From contig NZ_JADKCX010000001.1 in assembly GCF_016718685.1 (NCBI RefSeq), positions 62,001 through 126,000 of the forward strand: a DNA stretch of 64,000 bases. Reading direction: 5' to 3'. The stretch's first letter is position 1, and each line of letters opens with the position of its first letter. The position numbers and the translations under genes were made by a program. The notes beneath the pieces are model-generated. The model was not told where the DNA came from. It ran no database searches and saw nothing but the letters and a program-made list of their open reading frames with translations. Positions 1 through 8,727 of the stretch are shown here, one piece after another. Origin of the DNA: Haliscomenobacter sp. (lineage in GTDB: Bacteria; Bacteroidota; Bacteroidia; Chitinophagales; Saprospiraceae).

Positions 1-593
1 ATTATTACAATTTCATTCTGCATCAAGGCGTAGGCATTTGGATCAACGCCGCGCTTGTTGTAAGTCCACAGCGTTATGTTTTTTTCCCTTCTCTAGTGAT
101 TGCCCCCGAATTGGGGCGGTTTGACTTTCAGCAGAACGATGCTCGATTTACGGATGGCAACACCAACAAAAGCACCTACATCGAAAGCCAGTACCAGGCT
201 TCGATCTTTGGGTTGCCAATTTATCTGCGTCAACCCTTTGCGCGGGTTGGGCATGGCTTTTTATCTTTCGAAGTGGGTGCCAGATTGGAAGCTATCCTCA
301 ATTTTTCGAATGCCAAATACCTGATCGAAACCGAGGGACTTGTAGATCGGCAATATTCTTTTGTAGAAACCGAGTTATTTGATGCCTTTCAGGAAGTGGC
401 GAAAGGTACCGGTATGGGAATCATGACCGGTGTTCGACTGAGTTTGGGGGATGAAAACAATTCAACGGGCAATTTTGCGCTGGGTTTTCGGTACAGCCGG
501 ACCAAGCAAAACGACCCTAATGCTGGCTCTTTTGATCAGCCCATTCTTTGGCGCAATACCCTTTTTAGCATATACCTCTCAAAAAGACTCTAA
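1..593 (+). CDS. Outer-membrane or secreted beta-rich protein, 5' partial
   Basis: The reading frame is open from the window edge (frame of base 3), so the start codon lies upstream and the GTG at 96 is internal. The visible part is about 196 residues. It has alternating hydrophobic/polar strands and a C-terminal strand ending in a hydrophobic-basic pattern (SIYLSKRL), which resembles the last strand of an outer-membrane beta-barrel. No enzymatic motif is visible. The next gene, an IPT/TIG lipoprotein, starts 11 bases after its stop, so the two are probably co-transcribed and both act at the envelope. The barrel assignment is inferred from composition only, and the family is not recognised. 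Confidence 0.6.
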   Translation, partial: YYNFILHQGVGIWINAALVVSPQRYVFFPSLVIAPELGRFDFQQNDARFTDGNTNKSTYIESQYQASIFGLPIYLRQPFARVGHGFLSFEVGARLEAILNFSNAKYLIETEGLVDRQYSFVETELFDAFQEVAKGTGMGIMTGVRLSLGDENNSTGNFALGFRYSRTKQNDPNAGSFDQPILWRNTLFSIYLSKRL

Positions 594-604
594 AACTTCA
601 AACC

Positions 605-2656
605 ATGAAAAAGCTATTTACCCGACCCATCCCTGTGTTGTTGCTTTTGTTTGTGTTGTTGTTTTGTGAAAAAGAGTTTAATGGCGAGCGCCCATTTGTA
701 CGCTTGATTACCCTTCCGCCTACGGATTTAAACGCGGAGGGTGTCACGCTGAATGGGGAGTTTCTGGATTTGAGCGGTGACATCATGAATGATTATGGCT
801 TTTTGATCGATGCTGAAAACATAAAACCGGATGTAGTGAAAAATCCGGATATTTTGAAATTTTCGTTAAAAACGGAGACGCCAAAATTGGGCAGATTTAG
901 TTTTCGGGCAGAATATAGCCTAAGCGTCGGGCAAACTTATTACATCAGGGCTTATGCTATACAGGGGAATAATTTCATACTCGGAGAAGAGTTTTCTTTT
1001 GTGAGTAAGGGAGGTGCTGCAAATCCAAGCATCACAAGTTTTTCACCTGTTGATATAGTGCCCGGAGATACCTTAACCCTTGTAGGGCAGAATTTTACGC
1101 TTGGCCTCCCCAGGCTTAGTGCCTACCTCGCAGGGAAGGAGGCAGAAATTGTCGGTACTCCATCCAATACTCAATTGAAAATCCGTGTGCCATTGGGCAT
1201 CCCCTTATCTGGTAAAATTCAGTTGACGGTTGGTTTTATCAGCATCACGCTTGATAAAAATTATCAACGCCTCAAACCGGACATGTTGAAAGTTCCCGGC
1301 ACCGTTAAATATGGAGCATCATTTTTAGTAGAATGTAAAAATCTGAGTAAAATCTTTGGAAGTAATGAAGTCGTGATTGGCAAAAATGGGATCTATCAGA
1401 GCTGTTTAGTGCTTCAGCAACAAAAAGACGCCCTGCTGGTTAAATTGGACGATAGTAATGATTACGATCCCGAACGTGGGGATAGTTTGTTTGTATTTGC
1501 GGCGGCCTTGCCCATAAGCAGTAAGGTCAATATCGCAAAACCGGAAATTTCGGGTATTTCACCAGCACTAGTATTGCCGGATGATGAAGTTACGCTGGTT
1601 TGCGATGGCATTTCTACCAATAAGAATGTCACTAAAGTCAGCTGGAATGGTGCCGAGATCCCTTCCGCAAATTATTCGATTGGGGCTACTGGTAAACAGG
1701 TTACGCTGAAAGTGCCCTATTGGGGCAATATACCTGGCACCATCAAAGTGATGGTAAGATCAGGTCAAAGAGTTTCCAACGAAATGTCAACAAGGGTAGT
1801 TGTGGATTTGCTAACCTTGAACGAGGAACAGAAGGACTGGAAATATGCTTTTAATTTGAATGATAAGTTGTTTATTGGTTTGCCCTCCGGTGAATTTCCT
1901 TTCGAATACCTCGATCCTTCAAAAAAAGCATCTGGTTTACAACGGATTTCAAGCTCATCCAGGCAAATTTTTGAACATGCTTTTCCTACTCAAAACGATC
2001 AACTATTGGCATTGTCGGTTGAGAACAACAGCGCGGTAGAGGGACAACTATTGGGAATTCTAGCCAACAATACGGCCCAGCTTATCGCAAAAAGTACCAA
2101 CAAAATACCCTTGTCTGCTAATTCTCCAGCTACTTTAAAAATCAGGGCATTACTACTAAAAACAACGCTTTGAGTTATTTATTTGTGTCAAACAGCCCCA
2201 ATAATTTTTGGCAATTTAATGCGAGCACCCCGGCAGTTTCGGTCCTTGCTAGACCTGCCATTGAGGAGTGACCGAGAAGTTCGGGAATTGATATTATTTG
2301 ATCAGGGAACAAAAATCATCGCCCTGGTATTCTATCGGGATGATCCTTTTATTCAGATCAATGAGTACAATCCCGTCCAAAACACCTGGCAAGAAAATTA
2401 TACTGTACTTGATCCTTTCAGCAGCTACAATGATGCATTTATTTATCCACTGGAAAATTCATTCTATTTTTTATTGTCATCCAATAGGGCGGATCAGTTC
2501 GCTTTATGCAATGAGAATTTGGTCATCAACTCCCGAATGCCAGTACTTTTTGATAAAGAGAAATTCAGTGCAAAAAAGAAAGCATTTTTTATAGGCAAAC
2601 GAGTGGTAATCATTGACAATGAAAGTATTTATCGAACGCATTTGGGAACTGAGTAA
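605..2656 (+). pseudogene. IPT/TIG-domain lipoprotein with C-terminal propeller-like region, two compensating frameshifts
   Basis: The protein starts with a lipoprotein signal (MKKLFTRPIPVLLLLFVLLFC, lipobox Cys near residue 21). Two IPT/TIG-like immunoglobulin modules follow: one from about residue 140 (PSITSFSPVDIVPGDTLTL) and one from about 313 (PEISGISPALVLPDDEVTL). The C-terminal part resembles a Kelch or propeller surface protein. The frame is lost near the T3/A5 run at 2134-2141 and stops at 2171-2173. The next stretch reads sensibly one frame over (NNALSYLFVSNSPNNFWQF), then returns to the original frame between about 2250 and 2272 and continues to 2656. The two single-base shifts compensate, so total length stays divisible by three. 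They could be sequence errors or a real decayed gene. A surface or T9SS-related role is inferred. Confidence 0.7.
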
Positions 2657-2657
2657 C

Positions 2658-3146
2658 CTAGGGCTCCTGCTTCACCGCCTCGTACATCCTCCGCACCTCT
2701 TCCAACGAAAACCGTTGGTTCAACGCCGTGGTAAACACCACTTCGGTATCACGTACCAGGTGCACATAGCGGAAACTGTAGCGATCCTCTCCCTGGCCTT
2801 TCAATTCGTAAATGAAACCAGCGGTGTGTTGCTCAACAATTTTACCAAAATCTGGATTGCTGTTTACTTCGCGGATTTGGCGGAAAGTTTGTTCCACTAA
2901 TTTTTGGCCTCGGGCTTTACCCGCATAGATTTGAATGGCGTAAGGTGTGGAACCCGTTGACGTAATGGAGACGTCTTTGACCCCGGCCAGCTCAAAGTTT
3001 TCAACACTGGTGCTGTCGGGTGGGGTCAAAACAACCGCAGGAATACCATAAGCCTTGAGGTCAATGGACTTCCAAGGCTTGGATGTAGGGCCAATACAGG
3101 TACTCAGTACCGAGGCCAGCAGTAGGAAGATTGAAAATTGTTTCAT
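2658..3146 (-). CDS. Small secreted lipoprotein of unknown function
   Basis: The 162-residue product starts at the ATG at 3146, because this start gives a compact lipoprotein signal (MKQFSIFLLLASVLSTC, Cys as the lipidated residue). A start four codons upstream is also open but adds nothing. The mature part is mixed alpha/beta with no recognised catalytic motif. The central text (VKDVSITSTGSTPYAIQIYAGKA) suggests a small globular periplasmic domain. A good Bacteroidota-type promoter (TTG, 19 bases, TAAATTTG) lies at 3213-3242 on the same strand. The gene converges on the IPT/TIG lipoprotein gene, with the two stop codons almost touching, and diverges from recN. Function unknown. Confidence 0.75.
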   Translation of the reverse strand: MKQFSIFLLLASVLSTCIGPTSKPWKSIDLKAYGIPAVVLTPPDSTSVENFELAGVKDVSITSTGSTPYAIQIYAGKARGQKLVEQTFRQIREVNSNPDFGKIVEQHTAGFIYELKGQGEDRYSFRYVHLVRDTEVVFTTALNQRFSLEEVRRMYEAVKQEP

Positions 3147-3212
3147 GTGGTTACTCAAAAATGGGTGTGGGTGTGGGTGTGATGCTTAGGGTGTGAAAGC
3201 AATTATTTTCTG

Positions 3213-3242
3213 CAAATTTACAGCTTTGTGCAAGAAGTCCAA
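3213..3242 (-). promoter_or_regulatory. Bacteroidota-type promoter for the 2658-3146 lipoprotein
   Basis: On the minus strand the bases read TTG, then 19 bases, then TAAATTTG. This matches the Bacteroidota -33/-7 pattern (TTG-N19-TAnnTTTG). It lies about 67 bases upstream of the lipoprotein ATG and inside the recN upstream region. Confidence 0.6.
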
Positions 3243-3291
3243 TTATTTCAAACAAAACCTTTATTTTTACGCGCAGTATTTTATAAGCACT

Positions 3292-4947
3292 ATGATAAAA
3301 AGGCTTCACATCCGCAATTATGCCATCATCGAGCACTTGGACATTGATTTTGACAAAGGCTTGACCATCATCACTGGTGAAACAGGGGCAGGGAAATCCA
3401 TCTTGCTCGGAGCATTGGGCTTGATCATGGGGGATCGGGCGGACACCAAATCGTTGTACAACCAGGAAGAAAAATGTGTCATTGAAGGCATTTTCGATTT
3501 AAATGGGCAAGACCTCAGTGAGTTTTTTGCTGAAAACGACCTCGACAACGAAACCGAAGTAGTGGTTCGGCGCGAGCTTACCCCTTCCGGCAAATCCCGG
3601 GCTTTTGTCAACGATAGCCCGGTAACCCTCAAGGTATTGCAAGACCTGAGCGCTGAATTGATCGACTTGCACCAGCAATTCGATACCCTCGACATCCACA
3701 ATTTATCTTTCCAGTTGCGCATGATCGACGCGCTGGCAGGCAACAAAGAACGCCTCCTGCAATACCGGAACGTATACAAAGCGTTCAGCGCCAATCAACG
3801 CCGGTTGGATGAATTGTTGCGCCGGAATGAGCAGTCCACCAAGGAGATGGATTTCATCCAGTTTCAGTTGGAGGAATTCAACAAAGCCGAATTGGTCGCC
3901 GGAGAACTGGAAGCCCTGGAAGAAGAACATACCCGCCTCACCCATGCCGAAGACATCAAACGTACCCTGGGACTCGCGTTTGATGCTTTGACCGAAAATG
4001 AGCAATCCATTGTGGGGCAAATGCAAAGTTTGGGCAATGCTTTGATCAGCATCGGCAAATACGCTCCCAAACTCGCCGAATATTCGGATCGTTTCGCCAA
4101 CATGATTTTTGAGTTGCGCGAAATGAGCAACGAATTTGAAAAAGTAGCCGAGCATACCGAATACGACCCAGAACGCATCCAGGAAGTACAACAGCGCCTG
4201 GATTTAATTTATCGCTTGCTGAAAAAACATACGGTTGTTGCGGTGGAAGATCTTTTGGCCATCCAGGCCAACCTGGAGCAGCAATTGGCCGGTTTTGCCG
4301 ATCTGGGAAATGAGATCGGAGCTTTGCGCGAAAAAATCAGCGCTCAACAAGAGCAACTTTACCGCTGGGCCGATGAATTGGGGGATCGCCGCCAAGCAGT
4401 CATTCCCGATTACGAGCAAAAAGTGGTAGACATGCTGACCCAATTGGCGATGCCCTACGCTCAACTTAAAATTGAAACCAAAAAACTGGAAGCCCTCAGC
4501 CCAACTGGATTGGATGAGGTACAGTTTATGTTTGCGGCCAACCGCGGTAGCCGCTTGCAACAGATTAAAGATGTAGCTTCGGGAGGGGAATTGTCGCGCT
4601 TGGCACTGGTCACCAAGTCTTTGGTCGCCAGCTCAATTCCACTGCCTACGTTGGTTTTTGACGAAATCGACACCGGGATTTCCGGGGATGTAGCACTCAA
4701 AATGGGGAATATCCTGCGGCAATTGTCCAATGAACACCAGGTCGTGACCATTACCCATTCGCCGCAGGTGGCGTCCAAAGCCGATCGACATTATTTTGTA
4801 TTCAAAGTAGACAAACCAGATCGCACCGTGACCAATGTACGTTTACTCAGCAATGAGGACCGCATCCGTGCCATCGCCGTCATGCTCAGCCAAAGCCCAC
4901 CGAGCGATTCGGCTTTGGAAAATGCGAAGGAATTATTGGGACTTTAA
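3292..4947 (+). CDS. recN: DNA repair protein RecN
   Basis: RecN is an SMC-like ATPase of double-strand-break repair that acts with RecA in the cytoplasm. The 551-residue length fits the family. The N-terminal half-ATPase carries Walker A GETGAGKS at residues 29-36. A long coiled coil follows (about 150-370). The C-terminal half has the signature ASGGELSR near 430, Walker B LVFDEIDTGISG near 456, and ITHSPQVAS after it. The start at MIKRLHIRNYAIIEHL was chosen because it is the conserved RecN N-terminus; the 33 open codons upstream are non-conserved and overlap the divergent promoter. The gene appears monocistronic and is followed by a large inverted-repeat element. Confidence 0.97.
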   Translation: MIKRLHIRNYAIIEHLDIDFDKGLTIITGETGAGKSILLGALGLIMGDRADTKSLYNQEEKCVIEGIFDLNGQDLSEFFAENDLDNETEVVVRRELTPSGKSRAFVNDSPVTLKVLQDLSAELIDLHQQFDTLDIHNLSFQLRMIDALAGNKERLLQYRNVYKAFSANQRRLDELLRRNEQSTKEMDFIQFQLEEFNKAELVAGELEALEEEHTRLTHAEDIKRTLGLAFDALTENEQSIVGQMQSLGNALISIGKYAPKLAEYSDRFANMIFELREMSNEFEKVAEHTEYDPERIQEVQQRLDLIYRLLKKHTVVAVEDLLAIQANLEQQLAGFADLGNEIGALREKISAQQEQLYRWADELGDRRQAVIPDYEQKVVDMLTQLAMPYAQLKIETKKLEALSPTGLDEVQFMFAANRGSRLQQIKDVASGGELSRLALVTKSLVASSIPLPTLVFDEIDTGISGDVALKMGNILRQLSNEHQVVTITHSPQVASKADRHYFVFKVDKPDRTVTNVRLLSNEDRIRAIAVMLSQSPPSDSALENAKELLGL

Positions 4948-4948
4948 A

Positions 4949-5145
4949 GCTAAAAGCGAATAGCTAAAAGCGAATAGCGAAAAACACCGCAATTTTAGCT
5001 ATTCGCTTTTATACCTCGCGGAGTGAGGTTTTGTGCAAATCGTTTCGGCGAAATCCTGCAAAATCAGGGTTTTTAAAGCACATTTGCACTAAACCTGAGT
5101 CCGCACGGTATAGCTATTCGCTTTTAGCTATTCGCTATTCGCTTA
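4949..5145. repeat. Nested inverted-repeat element between recN and fabI
   Basis: Outer arms are built from degenerate copies of GCTAAAAGCGAATAG (4949-4980) and its complement AGCTATTCGCTTTT (5112-5143). An extra reversed copy sits at 4994-5010. Inner arms at 5010-5040 and 5081-5112 pair imperfectly (TATACC...GTGCAAAT against its complement). The whole unit can fold into one long hairpin of nearly 200 bases. No coding sequence is present. The right arm ends just before the probable fabI -7 element. Confidence 0.8.
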
Positions 5146-5153
5146 TAACTTTT

Positions 5154-5161
5154 TACTTTTG
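5154..5161 (+). promoter_or_regulatory. Probable fabI promoter -7 element
   Basis: TACTTTTG matches TAnnTTTG, 35 bases upstream of the fabI ATG. A clear TTG -33 box is not seen; the corresponding position falls in the right arm of the preceding inverted repeat. Confidence 0.4.
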
Positions 5162-5195
5162 CTCCGCCTAAGATATAAATGTAAAAAAACAACCA

Positions 5196-5999
5196 ATGGC
5201 GAACAACTTATTGCAAGGGAAACGAGGAGTCATCTCCGGTGCCCTTGATGAAAATTCAATTGCCTGGAAAGTAGCCGAACGCTGTGTAGCGCAAGGTGCA
5301 ACCATCGTACTGACCAACGCTCCTGTGGCCATGCGCATGGGGGAAATCAACCAACTTGCTGAAAAAACCAACGCACAAATCATCCCTGCCGATGCAACGG
5401 ATATGGCCGATTTGGAAAATCTATTTGGAAAATCGGTTGAAATACTGGGCGGTCCACTCGATTTTGTATTGCATTCCATTGGTATGTCGCTCAATGTGCG
5501 CAAAAAGAAAGATTATACCGACCTGAACTACGAGTGGATGCAAAAGTCGTTTGACATTTCCGCGATTTCCTTCCACCGCATGATGCAAACGCTGTATAAA
5601 ATGGACGCCATGAACGATTGGGGTTCTATTTTAGGTTTGACCTACATCGCCGCTCAACGTACCTTTCCTGATTACAGTGAAATGGCCGAGTCTAAAGCAT
5701 TGTTAGAATCCTTTGCCCGCAGCTTTGGGTACCACTGGGCGATGAAAAAACAGGTTCGGGTCAACACCGTTTCACAGTCACCTACCAAAACTACGGCTGG
5801 TTCCGGCGTGAAAGGATTTGGGGAGTTCTATGACTATGCCGATAAAATGTCACCGCTGGGCAACGCTTCTGCTGATGCTTGTGCGGATTATTGTGTAGCC
5901 ATGTTCTCCGACTACACCCGGATGGTCACCATGCAAAATCTTTACCACGACGGTGGATTCTCTTCGATGGGGATGAACCCAGCGGTTTTAGGACTTTAG
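5196..5999 (+). CDS. fabI: Enoyl-[acyl-carrier-protein] reductase (NADH), FabI
   Basis: FabI reduces trans-2-enoyl-ACP in the last step of each cycle of type II fatty-acid synthesis in the cytoplasm. The 267-residue protein is a short-chain dehydrogenase with the atypical FabI nucleotide loop (ISGALDENSIAWKVAERC, about residues 12-31). It has LHSIGMS before the active site and the FabI-type catalytic pair Tyr-x6-Lys in DYSEMAESKALLES (Tyr near 159, Lys near 166). PTKTTAGSGVKGF follows as the substrate-binding loop. The Tyr-x6-Lys spacing separates FabI from FabG (Tyr-x3-Lys). No frameshift is seen. The gene stands alone after a long palindrome and ends in TAG, which shows that TAG works as a stop in this genome. 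Confidence 0.96.
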   Translation: MANNLLQGKRGVISGALDENSIAWKVAERCVAQGATIVLTNAPVAMRMGEINQLAEKTNAQIIPADATDMADLENLFGKSVEILGGPLDFVLHSIGMSLNVRKKKDYTDLNYEWMQKSFDISAISFHRMMQTLYKMDAMNDWGSILGLTYIAAQRTFPDYSEMAESKALLESFARSFGYHWAMKKQVRVNTVSQSPTKTTAGSGVKGFGEFYDYADKMSPLGNASADACADYCVAMFSDYTRMVTMQNLYHDGGFSSMGMNPAVLGL

Positions 6000-6001
6000 A
6001 C

Positions 6002-6104
6002 AGTTGAAAAGTTGAAATGTTGAAGGGTTTAAGCTTAACATTTTTGCTCAAACATAGCACTACCATTCTCTTCAACATTTCAACGCTTCAACCTTTCAAC
6101 TTTT
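6002..6104. repeat. Inverted repeat of GTTGAAA-type units between fabI and the porin gene
   Basis: The left arm (6002-6029) is made of GTTGAAA-like units; the right arm (6071-6104) carries the complementary TTCAAC units. The arms share about 24 matching bases. The right arm ends five bases before the porin ATG, so it could mask or shape its translation start. Related TTCAAC/GTTGAA arrays recur at 16731-16755 and 30396-30505. Confidence 0.75.
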
Positions 6105-6109
6105 TTCGA

Positions 6110-8116
6110 ATGCTAAGACTCCTTGTTTCGCTTATCTTCATCTTAAGTGCAAACCTTTTATTGGCACAGTTTCCAACTCAAGGCCCGGGCGGTTTTGGGA
6201 ATCCTGGTGGTTTTGGCCAACAGCGACCAGGACAACTCAACGTCGATACCCTTCAGGAAGACATCAAGCGCGACACATTTGGAGCTTACCGTTTTTTTGT
6301 CAAAAATCCCTTTCACGAAAAGGCTTTCGCCGATACACTGATCACCGATTACTTGCACCAGCACGACCCAACCCGCCAGCGGCAATGGGACTACATGCAT
6401 TTGGGGATTTCAGGGTCAGCGGCACAACCTATCGTATACCAACCGCTACTCCGCCGTGGTTTTGACCTGGGCTGGCACCAATACGATTTGTACCTCAAAA
6501 GCGCCGATGACATTCCATTCTACCGGCACGAAACGGCTTTTACCAATGTGGGATACAGTCAATTGGGGGATCAAAACAATAGTTTTTTTACCCTGCAATT
6601 CTCCCGCAATTTTGGCCCGGGTTTTAATTTTTCCATCGATTACCAGCGCCTTTCTGAGCGGGGAACCACCACTTTGTTCAACCGCCAATCGCTGCGCAAT
6701 ACGACCCTGGGACTCAACTTTTGGTTCAAAGGCAAAAACGGGCGCTACAACGCTTACCTGACCTTGGTCAACAACAAACTGGAGAGAAATGAAAATGGTG
6801 GATTGGTCAACGATACCTTAACCCTGGGAGGTACATTTGCTACGCCAGCACAAGCCGAAGTGTTTTTGGAGGCTGCACGTTCCCGGTATCAACACGAAGA
6901 AGTACAATTCACCCAATATTTTCAATTGAATCGTTTTGGCAGCAAAACGGACACGGTTAGCCAGGACAGTCTGGATAACCTGCCCGCAGTGGCTGTGGCG
7001 GGCAAACAAATTTATCAGGTAGCCCATACCATCAGTTATCAAAACATTTTTTCCCGTTACAACGACGACAATACCAATCTGGCTACTTTTTACAAAAACT
7101 TCAATACTGATCCAAGGGGGATCCGCAATTTTGTGGGTCACCAAAAGGTCGAAAACCAATTCCGGTTGTTGACCTACCGCAGCCAGGGGCCACTGGTCGG
7201 TCGGACGCGCCAAGAATCGGGTTTATTGGAATTGGGCCTGGTGCACGCCTACCATCGGATTGAATTAGAAGCCAAAGATTCGAGCCTCAATGAAGTGTTT
7301 GCTACCGGACGTTGGGATTTACAACCATTACCATTGATTGATTTGCGTTTGAATGCAAAACTCGGCTTATTGGGTAACATTGGTGATTATCAGGCCAGTG
7401 GGGAGATTGATTTTAAACTTGGCAAATTGGGATTTTTGAAAGGGAAAGCAACCAATCAGCTCTACAGTCCGAGTTTGATTCAACGAGAGTTTTGGGTGAC
7501 CCAACAAAGGGTGTGGAACAACGATTTTAAAAAAACTTTAGAGAGTAATCTACAAGCTTCCCTCAATATTGATCGTTTTGATGTAGAAGTTGGCGCTGCT
7601 TACCATTTGATTAACAACCTGATCTATTTTGACACCATCGGATACGCCCGACAAACTGGCCGGCCGGTAAGTATTTTACAATTATTTTTAAAGAAAAATT
7701 TTGTAATTTGGCGCATTCATCTTGACAATCAAGTGGTACTGCAAACTGCTTCAGAAGACATCGTCCGACTGCCGCAGTTTTTTGGCAAACACAGTTTGTA
7801 TTTTGAAGGCCGGTTGTTTCGCGTACTGAACTCGCGGATTGGTGTTGATGTACGTTATCAGGCTGGATATCTTGCTGATTATTACCTACCCCTAACTGGA
7901 CAATTTCAGGTGCAAGATAAGCGGATGGTCGATTTTTACCCGGCAGCAGATGTGTTTGGTTCTTTTCAGATCACCAAATTCCGGGCTTTTTTCAAGCTAG
8001 AAAACGTAACCAGGTTTATATATCCCCAGAATCAATTATTTTATCAAACTTCCTTTTATCCTATGCCACCAAGTAGTGGATTCCGGTTGGGAATCAGATG
8101 GTTTTTTGTAGACTGA
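6110..8116 (+). CDS. Putative porin, Porin_10-like outer-membrane protein
   Basis: This 668-residue protein has a signal peptide (MLRLLVSLIFILSANLLLAQ, cleavage after AQ). A short Gly/Pro-rich linker (GGFGNPGGFGQQRPG) follows, then an N-terminal DTLQEDIKRDTFGAYRFF segment typical of the Bacteroidota putative porin family (Porin_10). The remainder is a long series of aromatic beta-strands with Asn/Arg-rich turns, ending in a strand with a terminal aromatic (GIRWFFVD). It is expected to sit in the outer membrane as a large beta-barrel. The start at 6110 was chosen for the signal peptide; the upstream in-frame 31 codons are repeat-derived. The substrate cannot be predicted. It follows fabI on the same strand. 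Confidence 0.85.
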   Translation: MLRLLVSLIFILSANLLLAQFPTQGPGGFGNPGGFGQQRPGQLNVDTLQEDIKRDTFGAYRFFVKNPFHEKAFADTLITDYLHQHDPTRQRQWDYMHLGISGSAAQPIVYQPLLRRGFDLGWHQYDLYLKSADDIPFYRHETAFTNVGYSQLGDQNNSFFTLQFSRNFGPGFNFSIDYQRLSERGTTTLFNRQSLRNTTLGLNFWFKGKNGRYNAYLTLVNNKLERNENGGLVNDTLTLGGTFATPAQAEVFLEAARSRYQHEEVQFTQYFQLNRFGSKTDTVSQDSLDNLPAVAVAGKQIYQVAHTISYQNIFSRYNDDNTNLATFYKNFNTDPRGIRNFVGHQKVENQFRLLTYRSQGPLVGRTRQESGLLELGLVHAYHRIELEAKDSSLNEVFATGRWDLQPLPLIDLRLNAKLGLLGNIGDYQASGEIDFKLGKLGFLKGKATNQLYSPSLIQREFWVTQQRVWNNDFKKTLESNLQASLNIDRFDVEVGAAYHLINNLIYFDTIGYARQTGRPVSILQLFLKKNFVIWRIHLDNQVVLQTASEDIVRLPQFFGKHSLYFEGRLFRVLNSRIGVDVRYQAGYLADYYLPLTGQFQVQDKRMVDFYPAADVFGSFQITKFRAFFKLENVTRFIYPQNQLFYQTSFYPMPPSSGFRLGIRWFFVD

Positions 8117-8146
8117 TCTACTGCTTTTGGCTAACCCAAACCCATA

Positions 8147-8659
8147 ATGAGAAACGTTGAACTCGGTAAAGTTGGACGTAAAATCCGACAATTGCGCAAA
8201 GAGCGCGGCATGAACCTCCAAGAGGTATCAGACAAAAGCGACATCACGGCTGGCTTGCTTTCCCGCATCGAAAACTTTCGCACCCTTCCCTCTCTTCCCG
8301 TCCTACACAACATCTCCATGGCACTCAATGTCCCACTGTCAGAGCTGGTAGATTTAGTGGGCAACAACGGAGAGTCGAATTACATTTTGGTGCGCAAAGG
8401 CCAGGGTGAAAAAGAAGAACGAGAAGATTCGCAGGGATTGTTGTACGAAAACATCCTGAGTACTGGACTTGCGGAAACCAATTTGCAAGTTTCTGTAGTT
8501 TCCATCCCCGCCGGCATCTACCGCAAGCCACTGTCCAACGACAGCATGGAACTGATCTTCGTGGCTCATGGCTCTATTGACTATGGCATTGGAGACCATG
8601 TTTTGCAACTCCAGCAAGGGGATATTCTATTTTTGACGGGAGTATTCCGCATTCTTTGA
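8147..8659 (+). CDS. XRE-family regulator with C-terminal cupin, 3' end frameshifted
   Basis: The N-terminal helix-turn-helix of the XRE type (about residues 9-64, GRKIRQLRKERGMNLQEVSD and LLSRIENFRTLPSL) is followed by a cupin domain (about 100-170). This layout is typical of small-molecule-sensing repressors. The reading frame ends at 8659 inside the cupin barrel. One base added to the T5 run at 8630-8634 would give DILFFDGSIPHSLNNTTAVEAVLF and a stop at 8718. DGSIPH is a normal cupin metal/ligand strand, so the intact gene is probably 8147-8718, about 190 residues. The ligand and target are unknown. The neighbouring penicillin-acylase gene is convergent and leaves no room for a divergent operator. 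Confidence 0.85.
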   Translation: MRNVELGKVGRKIRQLRKERGMNLQEVSDKSDITAGLLSRIENFRTLPSLPVLHNISMALNVPLSELVDLVGNNGESNYILVRKGQGEKEEREDSQGLLYENILSTGLAETNLQVSVVSIPAGIYRKPLSNDSMELIFVAHGSIDYGIGDHVLQLQQGDILFLTGVFRIL

Positions 8660-8727
8660 ACAACACCACTGCTGTTGAAGCGGTATTGTTCAAAGTCTAT
8701 TTATTGCGGAGGCGATAAACCACTCAA

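Noticed and set aside
2130..2273. Programmed ribosomal frameshifting in the IPT/TIG lipoprotein.
   Set aside because: The sites lack a consistent slippery heptamer plus downstream pseudoknot, and similar single-base shifts occur at unrelated sites across the window.
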